Assembly: GCA_944990035.1 (NCBI GenBank)
Contig: CALYLX010000003.1
Coordinates: forward strand, 1-64,000
Source of the DNA: Clitopilus passeckerianus
Taxonomy: Eukaryota; Basidiomycota; Agaricomycetes; Agaricales; Entolomataceae
DNA length: 64,000 nt
Direction of reading: 5' to 3'
Under the pieces are notes generated by a model. That model was not told the DNA's origin. It searched no databases and worked only from the letters and a program-made list of their open reading frames with translations. Within the stretch, counting starts at the first letter, position 1. Each line of letters starts with the position of its first letter. Below, one piece after another: positions 1 through 9,465 of this stretch. Position numbers and translations under genes: made by a program.

Positions 1-342
1 ACCGGTGCCATGCTCGCCAGGGCTGATTCATCTACCCTCGGTGGCAGCAGTGCAGATGGACATTCTGCCAGTGGTCACGGTGGACACTGGGCTACTGCGA
101 ACCAGGTGTTGAGCAGGAGTTCCTCTCAGGGGCATGCGAACAATGATGAGGATGGTCCCCCTCCACCGGCGTATAATGATGCAGAGGGCAAGTATGCCAA
201 TTTGCAGAGGGATGTCAAGGTTAATCCTAACACTACTCCTGCACCTGCATCGGAGGGTTCGAGCACTGCTGCTACCCAGCCAAAGAGGCCTCTGTCAAGT
301 CATACGGTGTATGATGTTGCTGACGCCTACGGCGGGTTCTGA
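1..342 (+). CDS. 3' end of a membrane-protein-like gene with VYD..ADAYGG tail (partial)
   Basis: The frame is open from the first base of the window to a TGA at 340-342, so this is the last exon of a gene that starts outside. The visible 113 residues are low complexity: Ser/Gly/His-rich, then a PPxY-type motif (PPPPAYND), then a Pro/Ser/Thr/Ala stretch, ending in VYDVADAYGGF. The complete gene at 26283-27663 ends in VYDDADAYGGI, and there the tail is the cytoplasmic end of a single-pass membrane protein. By analogy this fragment is probably also the cytosolic tail of a fungal surface or sensor-type protein. That the fragment is coding is fairly secure; the membrane topology is inference. PPxY motifs are known ligands of WW domains such as those of Rsp5-type ubiquitin ligases. 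Confidence 0.75.
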   Translation, partial: TGAMLARADSSTLGGSSADGHSASGHGGHWATANQVLSRSSSQGHANNDEDGPPPPAYNDAEGKYANLQRDVKVNPNTTPAPASEGSSTAATQPKRPLSSHTVYDVADAYGGF

Positions 343-1306
343 GGACTCGCGAATCTCATAGAAGATGCCGGAACGTCTCTGGATTAAGAGAATTAAACAA
401 CCTCAATATTCTCATCTCTCCCTGCTATATTCATATCTCAACTTCATTTCCATCCTCCACCAAATTCAATTCCAATTTGTTGTACTACTAATCATTTCAA
501 CGGGCACCAGGGTTTCCGCTCTTTTTTTGTATACCTTTCATCTGGTTGCCTGTTCTCATTTATGCCCTATCTCCTCTCCGACCCCCTCAACGATCATCGA
601 TTGCTCGTCCCGGCTGGATCTTCTTGTGCATATTCGTGTACTTCTTCCATGACCTGCTGGCGCAGCTACCACCCTTCCTACCGATTCTATCCCATTGTTC
701 TTCCTCCTACCACCATTATGATCGCCACGATCGCATATTGCCACCCCATTCTGACTTTGAATCTACTACATTGATATCCATCCATCCATATCGTTATTCT
801 TTCACGTTTATCTCGAAGAATTTACATATACCCCTTACATTCTGGTACTGTTAGGTGTCGAGCCGTGGACCGTGACCGTGGTGGCTTTCTTTTGCAATTT
901 TTCCTTGGGTCTGGTGGGACATGATGGAACGGTCTTTTCTGTTTGTATCACCTATTTTCCCCAGGTTTTATTTGGTTTTCCTTTGCAGTAGTTGTAGCGA
1001 TTCGGTCCGGCTGTCCTGGTGGTAATCTTATGCAAAATAACTTATATACTTTCCAACCCGTTTGGAGATGCGCCTGCTAAGATGAGAGCCTGGTCGTCTG
1101 TCTTCAATTCATGAGTTGCCCTCGTCTCTTCATGAAGCCTGCCCTAAACTTGAACAACGCGTTTGCAGGCGCGTCGCGACTCGCCCTTTTCAGGAAAGAT
1201 GTCACATGCACACAAGCGAATTTGACGATATCCAAAATCAAGTTCTTCTATAACTATCACGTCGAGAAATGTTTTCCTTCCGTCCTTCTCTCCAGAGTCC
1301 CCCAAG
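343..1306. other. Intergenic: 3' flank of the partial gene and 5' flank of ACR3
   Basis: About 960 bases between the TGA at 342 and the ACR3 start at 1307. The first half is pyrimidine-rich and typical of a fungal 3' UTR. I see no ORF with recognisable protein character and no structured RNA. Confidence 0.5.
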
Positions 1307-2739
1307 ATGGCCACCGAAAAGGATTCACGAATAGATACTTCTAACTGCTGCCCTACAGGAATCAGCCCTCTTGCTCTTAATGAGAAGGAGCTTGAGCAGC
1401 ATGTTGCTCCCAAAGGTTGTAACCCGCTCCTAGCTCTGTTCATCGTTCGTCGAGCTTACGAATAACTCCCGTATTTGTAGATTTATTCAAAAGCCTGAGC
1501 TTACTGGACAAGCTTTTGTCCCCGCTGATTATCCTGTTCATGATTCTCGGCGTAATCATTGGAGAGTACGCACCGAACGTCCAAGGTGCTTTCGATACTG
1601 TAAGCTTCCACAGCGTCTCTGTTCGTGAGTATTCTGGGCACGTTACCTCCCTTTACACTTGATTAACCTTCCACATAGCCATAGCAATCGGCCTTATAGT
1701 CATGATGTGGCCCATACTGACAAAGGTACAATACGAGCGGCTTCCCCTCCTCTTGTCATCGAAGAGCCTCTGGACCCACCTCGGCATCTCCCTGATTCTT
1801 AACTGGGTTTTGGGCCCGCTTCTCATGCTCGGCCTTGCTTGGGCAACCCTACCCGACCTCCCAACGTATCGCATAGGTGTGATTATGGTCGGTTTAGCAC
1901 GATGTATTGCCATGGTCATGATCTGGAATCAGCTTGCCAGAGGCGACGGAGAGTATTGTGCGATACTCGTCATCGTCAACTCTGTGCTGCAGATCATTTT
2001 GTACTCCCCTTATTCTCTCCTCTTCATCAATGTCATTGGTGGACACAACCAAGAAGCTTTGCGTGTTGACTATGGCGACGTCGCTATTTCGGTCCTTATT
2101 GTAAGTTACGCTATCTATCATTGCAGCCCAAACTAATCTCAAAAACAGTATCTCGGCATCCCGTTGGTCGCTGGTATTATTACCCGCTACTTAATCATAT
2201 TTGCATTCGGAAAACCTTTCTTCAACGATCGCTTCCTCCCGGTCTTCTCCCCCCTTGCCTTGATTGGGCTTCTTTACACCATCATCGTCATGTTTGCTTA
2301 CCAAGGACATCATATCCTCCGCAATCTCGGGCCAGTGTTCAGGGTATTCGTCCCCCTTATCCTGTACTTCATTATCATGTGGTCTTCGGCATTTGGACTC
2401 ATATACTTCCTGCAACGACGCACCAAAGGGGGGAGTAACCTGTTCGGATATCAAATGGCAGTTGTGCAGAGTTTCACGGCAGGGAGCAATAACTTCGTAA
2501 GCCCTTTTCTGGTCTGTATGATTCAACCGTGATACTTATGGTCGGATCCTCAGGAACTAGCCATTGCTGTTGCAATTGCGGTGTATGGGGTTGGGTCTGA
2601 TCAGGCGCTCGCAGCAACCATTGGACCCCTGGTCGAGGTTCCGGTGTTGCTGGCACTCACATGGGTTGCGCTCTTTCTCGGCCAATACCTAGACTGGGAC
2701 CGCTCGAGCACAAAAGTGAAAGATAGCGTTACTGTTTAG
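1307..2739 (+). CDS. ACR3: Arsenite efflux transporter, ACR3 family
   Basis: Plasma-membrane exporter of arsenite (and antimonite in some members) of the ACR3 / bile-acid:sodium symporter superfamily. I join five exons: 1307-1415, 1481-1624, 1679-2100, 2149-2496 and 2554-2739, giving 402 residues in one frame, the usual ACR3 length. Recognisable ACR3 blocks are [66 protein letters not shown] and [20 protein letters not shown], alternating with hydrophobic helices across the whole length. The start ATG follows CCCAAG and is the first in frame. The short N-terminus contains a Cys-Cys pair (residues 13-14). It stands alone: no arsenate reductase or ArsH lies nearby in this window. Its 3' end converges on paralogue A with only 128 bp between the stops. 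Confidence 0.95.
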
Positions 2740-2867
2740 ATATTAATGGCACTCTTCACTCGATACATATTTCGCTCCTTAGACACAACACTCAAATGTA
2801 AATTGGACCGTTCTTGGGGTATCATCTACGTCCATAAAATACAATATTCGAAGATTGTTCGTCTCGG

Positions 2868-4134
2868 TCAATCGAGCAAAGGGGAGCCCCAGAGTAAATA
2901 CCTCTCGTAAACCTCCATAACCTCGGTTTCATCATAGCATATATTCTGTGTCGCCGGATTGTTGGCCGCCAGAGGGTCACTGATGGACATACCTGTGCAC
3001 AACTTAGCACGTTAAATTGCTGGCAAACGGAAGGTTATCTTACCTTCAAAACCCCAGAGTAAGTACATCTCATAAATCTCCTTCAGCTTTGATCCATCAC
3101 CAAAACCTGCTTCATGTTTCTGTGGTTTGTCCGCCGCAAGGAACTCGCTAAGGGACAGACCTTTCCTGAAAGTTAGCAAACTAAACCACGGTCAAATGAA
3201 GAATCATCACTCACCTGCAATCCGTGCCATTAACTGTTCTTGTTCTTGAGCCCAGCTCATTTCCGACGTCTCCTCTGGTGAGGACTCTAAGAAAGCAAGA
3301 AAGGTCATTTCTGGCTGGGGAAGCAGCGCTGAAATAAAGTACGTACGAGGCGGTGGAACATATTCTGGAATCTCACTGCGTAGTCGGCGAATTAGCGTTC
3401 TAGAGGTAAAGCTCTATACAGCCGACTTACTCGCGGGGCAAACCGGTCTTGAGAGCCCAGGGATTCCTTGAACTGATCTCCAGGACGTCATATATCAGAG
3501 GCTTCAGTGGGACCACTTTTGTGATACCGGCATCTCTAAGAGCCTTGCTGAACCTTTGGCGAAGATCGGTACTAAAGACGTCTGGAATATAGATATCGAT
3601 GATGTGCACAGGCTTCTTAGCACCTGGTCTCATTTGAAATGACACCACTGCTGTATAGATGTCATCGCCGTTTGAAATCGAGAGCGTGTTGAGTATGTTC
3701 GCCCAGTAAGTGTCTACGTTCTCTGCGGTAGAGTAGACGATAAAGCGCCCTCCTCTGATACCATAGTCTCTAGCCAACTTCATCATGACTGCCTGGTCGA
3801 TAACTTGATCGCTAGCTTCAATTGTATCGAACTCGTTCCTCAGCCGTCGGATACTTTCTCTCATCACGGCCCGCTCAAACCTGAGAGCATGGATAGACGG
3901 AGGTATAGTCAACCGGGTGATTCGCAGAGCCAAGCTATGAGGCGGATTTTCATAGACGTTGAGGTCAACACTTGGTTTGCAGGTTTCCAGAAACCAGCGC
4001 AGATGGGTTTGTTTGAAAACAAGATCATCCTGGAGAGCTAGACGAAAGTCTTTGTTTTTGCTGTCGCCTGTAAGCCTCTCAGGAGGTGCTGCTCCCTTTT
4101 GGGCAACAAGGTGGTTTGCAGAGGGAAGGGCCAT
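2868..4134 (-). CDS. Paralogue A of an unnamed four-gene family, with tandem C-terminal repeat
   Basis: I do not recognise the family. Five exons (4134-3431, 3375-3347, 3286-3215, 3160-3044, 2992-2868) join in phase to 348 residues. The core (about 30-235) has an N-terminal strand FRLALQDDLVF, a strand SLALRITR, a helix rich in charged residues, a conserved block GGRFIVYSTAENVDTYW, then KKPVHIIDIYIPDV, a basic helix and KVVPLKPLIYDVL. The same order of blocks occurs in B, C and D. After the core comes an acidic Pro/Gln linker. The two last exons then encode two copies of a ~40-residue unit: each starts G-[LM]-S-[LI]-S and ends in YE[MR]YLLWG. No signal peptide or membrane helix is visible, so a soluble intracellular protein is likely. 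A TATA-like TATATAAA lies about 90 nt upstream (4221-4228). Function unknown. Confidence 0.82.
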
Positions 4135-4726
4135 AGAGTCGGCAAGCAGCGAGAGAGAGGTTTGTTGGAGGTTTGAAACGTTCTTTGAGAGTGAAGGACA
4201 TCACCGTTTAAGCAGGTTGGTTTATATACCCTCATGAACCCATTGGCACCTGTCCTACATGGGAGGAGGAGGCTGGGCACCTAACAACTCTGTGGATAAT
4301 ACAAGGCTCTGAATGTGGCTGTCAATGGGAGGAAGCAACGAGTAGAAGCGGGACCCACACTCGTCGATCAAATCAATCAAAGTCTGTCCGAGTACAAAGC
4401 CCAGTAAGCACAACCCTTCTCTTGTCGCTTTAAGTGCATTATACAACAGTAGATGTGGTGGTGTAGAAAGCTGTGTTACCGCGGCCACTGGGGCGATGTT
4501 GGAGGGCTTTATTTGGTAAACCTCGCTCTGGCCACCATGGAACTCAAAGACAACGAGAGTGTGTGTGTCCGAGTATATCATTACGTGCATTCATTGGTAC
4601 AAAAAACAATAGAGGGCTTGTAATACATGGTCACCTAAGAGAGATACCTTAAAGTAAAAGTAAAGAACCTAGTGGACTTGGGGTAAACCTGGAAAAGAAT
4701 TGCTGAACAAGACTTTTAAATTTTCC
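4135..4726. other. Intergenic between paralogues A and B
   Basis: Holds the A promoter (TATA-like element at 4221-4228, read on the minus strand) and the 3' flank of B. A 111-codon minus-strand ORF at 4255-4590 exists, but it resembles neither the family nor anything I know, so I do not call it a gene. Confidence 0.4.
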
Positions 4727-5699
4727 TTACACAGAGTCGCTCGCTGCCTCCTCTTCAGGGCCAAGCATACCATCCAGATCCACGAATTCCACCTCAACAA
4801 CTTCAATATTGACTTCCAAACGCAAGGGTCAGGGCAGCAGAGGATGAGAGACAATGAACAAGCCACACCTTCGAACTCACTGTAGGGTCTCTCCTCCTGC
4901 TTGTGAGTCGGCGTCGGAGAATCTGACAAAGGGTTCATAAACTTAATAATTAAGGAGAACAAACCAACGTACAGCTGTGTAGGGATACAATTGCATCTCG
5001 GTCTAACGTCGTGCTAGATTGGATGTTTCATTGGTTATCGGAGGTGATACCAAGGATATCGTATGCAAGTGGCTTGAGTGGGATGGTCTTCTTTATACCC
5101 GCTTCTTTCAGGCCCTTCAGCAGCCATGCACGTCCATCGAAATCCGTCAAGTCCTGAATATAGATATTGATGATAAAAACCGGCTTTGGAGATCTGGCCT
5201 TCGACAATTGGTACGATAGTTTGGCGGTGAGAGCATAGTCGCATGTCGAGATTAGTGCAATAATTTTTTCCCAGTAAGAATCCACACTGGAAGCACTAGC
5301 GTAGATGATGAAGCGTCCTCCTAGAATATGGTGTTCTAGACATAGATCTATTAAGAGTGGCTCGTCCACATCTTTTCTTTCGGCACAAGCGCGTTTGAAG
5401 CTACTCTTGAGGTCTTCGTGCACTCCTGGTTCGTATTCTATGATGACGCCAGCAGGATCATGAGGCCAGCTTGTTCGGAATGTCAAGGTCGACGGTGGAT
5501 CAAACGAATTGCAGAATTTGGTCGGATTATACTTATTTAGAAACCTGGACGATTCCAATCTTCGTCCTTCAATGTCGTCGCCTAAAACCAAGTGAAACTC
5601 TTGACTAGGGCCCCGAGGGGCTTTTGCATTGAGAGCGTGGTGATAGTCTTGTCTGCCGACGCCAAGAGATGCGAGGAGGGTCGAAACGGCTGAAAACAT
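4727..5699 (-). CDS. Paralogue B of the unnamed four-gene family
   Basis: The first open frame ends at a TGA at 5028-5030. A donor just before it (GTATCA at 5050-5045) and three further exons give one consistent frame: 5699-5051, 5002-4973, 4922-4869, 4800-4727, for 268 residues. The core matches A block by block: FHLVLGDDIEG, TLTFRTSW, GGRFIIYASASSVDSYW, KPVFIINIYIQDL, KKTIPLKPLAYDIL. The predicted tail is acidic (VDLDGMLGPEEEAASDS) and unlike A's repeat. If the first intron is not used, the protein stops at residue 223 after ITSDNQ; both forms keep the whole core. A TATA-like element is at 5778-5785, about 80 nt upstream of the ATG. No targeting signal is seen. Function unknown. Confidence 0.75.
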
Positions 5700-6365
5700 A
5701 CTGGCAACTTGTTTGAAGACAGCGCTCTTGTGGCTGAATTTAGAATGGCAGGGTGGCAGAGAGTCCCTGAGCTGTGGTATTTATGGGCTTAGCGCTAAGT
5801 GATCATTTCTCTGGATTGCGGTCCAAAGGGTGCAGCTTAACAAAAATAGAAGAACAAAGGTAACCATCCTGGACGAGTCAATAGACTGTCCAAACAACAC
5901 AGCAAACTCGAATGGGTCGTCGTTGTTCTGGACAAACAGTGGTAACGAACAAACAAGGGCAACGTTCTGACTTTGTTGACCACCATGACGATTTTTTATC
6001 CTCACGCCGCAGGTTGTGTTCTTTCTGGCCACAATATCTCATTGTCAGTCGGAACTTGACTATTTGAAAGACGATGCTTGTGGCAGACCGGTGGGGTTTG
6101 CGAGAAACTCTCACCAATTTGAGGACGATGGAGGGCGTGGCATGCATAATTGCACGATTATAACGAGCGATTCTAACCGTAAGAGATTTCAAATTCACAA
6201 AGGTAACACTCCCCGTCTCCAGGAAATATCTCCCCTCTGGGCCCCTCACTTGACTTGCCGACGTTTCTGGTAGGTCTTGAATTACCAGTGGGTATATTCG
6301 CATCATAATATATTTGGGTATACAGCAAAGTAAAGGCACAAACGACCAGATAACTAGAACTCTGA
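5700..6365. other. Intergenic between paralogues B and C
   Basis: Contains the B promoter and the 3' flank of C. A minus-strand stretch around 6180-6290 reads like protein and could be a second exon of C, using a GTGAAT donor just before C's stop. I could not settle this. Confidence 0.35.
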
Positions 6366-6959
6366 CTATTCACATTGTCTGGGGTCTTGAAGATAGAACT
6401 CATATTTTTCACCCAGCCCTGCCTCCGCAAGTGCCCTCCTGACTTTCTCCTCAGATTTAGGGAACTTCCGATCCAAGATGTCGATATCAATAAAGTAAAG
6501 TGGCGCCATCCCATTCTTCAGAAACCTGCGTTCAATCGAAATATCGCAGTCCACTCGATACCTATACACCAACCTCTCGACCACATCCTTCCAGATCTCG
6601 TTCGTCCTATCATGAGGTGTGGGGATGACAAACGAGCTTCCCAGGTCGCGGTTGCGTGCACGATCGTATCTTCCGGCCTCGACATCACGCAGTACATCCT
6701 CGTCGCAGCCATATCGCGACACCCGAATTCTGACACCGCGGTCGATCGAATACAGGGCGTTGGTTGGTATCCAGCTTCCTATTGTGTGGACGCGGTTTCT
6801 CCATTGTTCGGATGGTCCTTGATAGGAGAGGTTGAAGTGGTATTCGAGACCCGCACTAGTATAGACGGGCTCGCCACACACATCATCTAGCTGGTAGGAT
6901 CTCTGGTGGATCTCTCTATTGACCGTGTCTACGTATTCGGCCTGTGTGTATGAGCTCAT
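6366..6959 (-). CDS. Paralogue C of the unnamed four-gene family (most diverged)
   Basis: A single open frame of 197 residues from the ATG at 6959; the nine bases before it are in frame but begin with TTG, so I reject the longer start. The order of blocks follows the family: YHFNLSYQ near the N-terminus, GVRIRVSRY, GSSFVIPTP in the place of GGRFIVYST, EIWKDVV in place of DTYWANIL, PLYFIDIDILDR, and a basic helix before the end. The middle is about 30 residues shorter than in A and B. The frame may continue into a downstream exon (see the intergenic entry before it), because A, B and D all have C-terminal extra exons. A TTTAAA element lies at about 7053-7058, some 95 nt upstream. Function unknown. 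Confidence 0.72.
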   Translation of the reverse strand: MSSYTQAEYVDTVNREIHQRSYQLDDVCGEPVYTSAGLEYHFNLSYQGPSEQWRNRVHTIGSWIPTNALYSIDRGVRIRVSRYGCDEDVLRDVEAGRYDRARNRDLGSSFVIPTPHDRTNEIWKDVVERLVYRYRVDCDISIERRFLKNGMAPLYFIDIDILDRKFPKSEEKVRRALAEAGLGEKYEFYLQDPRQCE

Positions 6960-7693
6960 AGCGAACAAAAGGCACAGGAACTATGAACTTGTGGGAGTAG
7001 GTGAGGGAAGGGCAAGACGACTTATTGTTGGAAATTCGCGAACCATCATGGCTTTAAATGTTGTGTAAGTGTGGGCGTTGCTGTGCCAGTCGAGCCACCG
7101 AGCCACTCATCAGCCACTGAAGGCCAAAGAACAAAGGCCTTGGTCCTGGATGACTCGACCTGGCAGCCTGCGCCTGTAGCAACAGCATAGGTGCAAGGCG
7201 ACCTCATCTTATTCAGGAAATATTGATTACCATTCCTCATCTTGACAATAATAGCACTCCTATACGGTGCTTCGCCGAGAGTGGCGCATCATTCGCCGCT
7301 CACATGGTGACCATTGTTGGTGTCTTTATTTTCAGAGGGCTCAAGCACCTATGATTGGGCGATGATACACTGTAGTATATGCTCGACAAATAATTATGTG
7401 TTCATCAATAATTTCATTTGTGCCATGGAAGAAATTATCAAAATTCTCTAGGCTGGTTCAGTGATTCGATATATTACAGAATCAAACCATAAGGTCATAA
7501 CTTAAAGGCCTAAATTGAACAATTGGCAATACAAATACAAAGGTGCACACCAATTTTGCGTCACCAAAAGTAAATTGAAGTTCCGAGTAATTTTCAATAG
7601 GCTCTGTCCAGCCCACATGTACTGGGTACGAAAGAGTCCATAGTGAGAGAAAGCAAAGAAAGGGAGGGAGAAGAAAATACTGGTGTATGTAGA
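6960..7693. other. Intergenic between paralogues C and D
   Basis: About 730 bases with no convincing ORF on either strand. AT-rich towards 7370-7560, consistent with the 3' flank of D and the promoter of C. Confidence 0.4.
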
Positions 7694-8516
7694 CTACTTG
7701 AAAAGGCCTAGTGAATAATCAGCGGTCAACATTTCGGATGATATCCGGAAGACGGAGAGATCTACCTTCTATTCGCTCCTTCAGAGAGCTTGTAGACCAG
7801 CTCGGGGGTGTCCGAGACTCTAGTTGAGCATCGAGTTAGCGCATATAGTTTAGTCTTTAACGAAATTACTCACCTACGAGTGTGGTCTCCGAATCCAATC
7901 TCGAAAGTACATGATCTATGTGGGGGATGGGGGCATTCGGGCAAAGATCCTGGAGACCTTTCCGAATCCGCCGACGAAGGTCCGGATCCACAAAGCGGGG
8001 AAGATGTACAGTGATCACATACACCAGGCGATTCGCGTGTGGTGGCCGCTCGCACGACACCACGACCTCGCAAACTGTTCTTATCTGCGCTAGATGAACC
8101 AAGATGTTCGACCAATACTGGTCCACATTCGACGCATCCGTGCTGATGGCGAAACTCCCATCTCGGATATCAAGGTCTGCCGTACCCTCTGATAGCGACT
8201 TCTCGGAATTTTCCTCCAACTGTTCCATCAATTCTCTTTCCTTCTTTGCGACCTCCAATCGATCAAATGTAGGCGTATTAGGGCGCTTTCGTATCCTCAC
8301 GCTGAAGTTGTCCCCGACATCCTTGAGGCGTTCACTGTGCTTCCACTTCGCGAGCAGCCCAGTCCGTTGGTTGAAATCATCAACGGGATCGGATAGGTAG
8401 AAATGGAATCTCGCGCCATTGAGCGTCTGTTCGACGTGGTAGCCCAAGTTTTCGACGATTGCAATCCTCAAATAGAGTTCTCTTCTGACGGCTGTTTCGC
8501 TTGGACGGGGTGACAT
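7694..8516 (-). CDS. Paralogue D of the unnamed four-gene family
   Basis: Three exons (8516-7874, 7819-7766, 7707-7694) join to 236 residues ending ERIEGLFK. Family blocks: ARFHFYLSDPVDDF, NFSVRIRKR, a strongly charged helix of about 40 residues, DGSFAISTDASNVDQYWSNI, NRLVYVITVHLPRF, and DLRRRIRKGLQDL, which matches A's DLRQRFSKALRDA. The last coding exon is only 14 nt, splitting the final glycine codon. A clear TATATAAG lies at 8576-8568 on the minus strand, 52-60 nt upstream of the ATG. No signal peptide or membrane span. Neighbour on the far side is DGAT2, same strand, about 950 bp away. Function unknown. Confidence 0.8.
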
Positions 8517-9465
8517 GGTGTTGGGAGTGGTTTCTGGTGGGGATTAGTTTGCCTGAGAGGAGGGCGTCTTATATAGCATAGCAGAGCTATCCCCGAACTT
8601 TTGCTAGTTAGGACATCTGTAGGCATCGCCCGGGCAGAGACGCTCACAGCGGCTCACTGTTATTGATCTTCGGGAATGCATCGTGGGTTTCATTGATATA
8701 TCATCACGAGTTAAGCAGAGCTGTTCGGGTCTGTGCTAGTTCCGAGTCCTCATTGGTTGCACTGGGACCAACATGACACGAGGATGCGGGAGACAAAGAG
8801 ACAAGAGACGTTGTTGGAGTCGTTAGATGAGCGCCAGAGTCAGTATGAGTGGTCAGAGTCATTGCACCGCAACGCCTAACAAGCTTTTGACAGTCACTAC
8901 CCTTTGCACTGCCCCAGCCAGCATGAAATTACGGAATGAGAAAAGATGTAGAGACTTGACAGCATATGCGTGGTTTACACCGTCATTCCGAGTCGCTCTT
9001 CTTCCAAGCTGTGAGAGATTGAGAGTGCCATGCTTTCAAGAAACGTCATGTTGTCCTGCTGTTTTTCCCACTAACACTGCCGTAAAATGAAGGCTACCAT
9101 GGAAAGTCGAAACACGTTTGTAGTTTTTTCAACCCGCGTTCCCGAAGAAATTTTCGCCAGAAGGAAGGAAGCCGACAAAGCATAAGAAACAGGAAAAAGC
9201 CCTGCCAATTTTCGGCACCATTGTTCCAAGTTGGGTCATTTTCTTTGGAGATCTGCCTTTTCCGGCCAACGGTCACATTTAATGCCTGATATGGAACCCA
9301 AAATGACATGAGCTTGATTACGAGTTGGCTATCCTCACAATCTGAACTTTGAAGAGCGTCTGCAAGCCAGCTTTGCAGCGCAAGCCACCCGACGATGAAC
9401 CCTTTAATACGAAGAAAGAACGTCTATATTATACTGTCACAAAAAGTCCACCACTCAACGCATAA
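8517..9465. other. Intergenic between paralogue D and DGAT2
   Basis: About 950 bases. Holds D's TATA element (8568-8576) and the 3' flank of DGAT2. Short ORFs on both strands have no protein-like character. Confidence 0.4.

Noticed and set aside
4255..4590. 111-codon minus-strand ORF between paralogues A and B, with a real ATG
   Set aside because: It lies in A's upstream region, has no family blocks, signal peptide or recognisable motif, and its length is within chance for this base composition.
5028..5030. TGA as the true end of paralogue B
   Set aside because: Not excluded, but a donor just before it and three exons downstream give a consistent frame with an acidic tail, so the longer form is preferred.
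6375..6890. 171-codon plus-strand ORF opposite paralogue C
   Set aside because: It is antisense to a gene whose own frame shows family conservation; the opposite frame is a codon-bias shadow.
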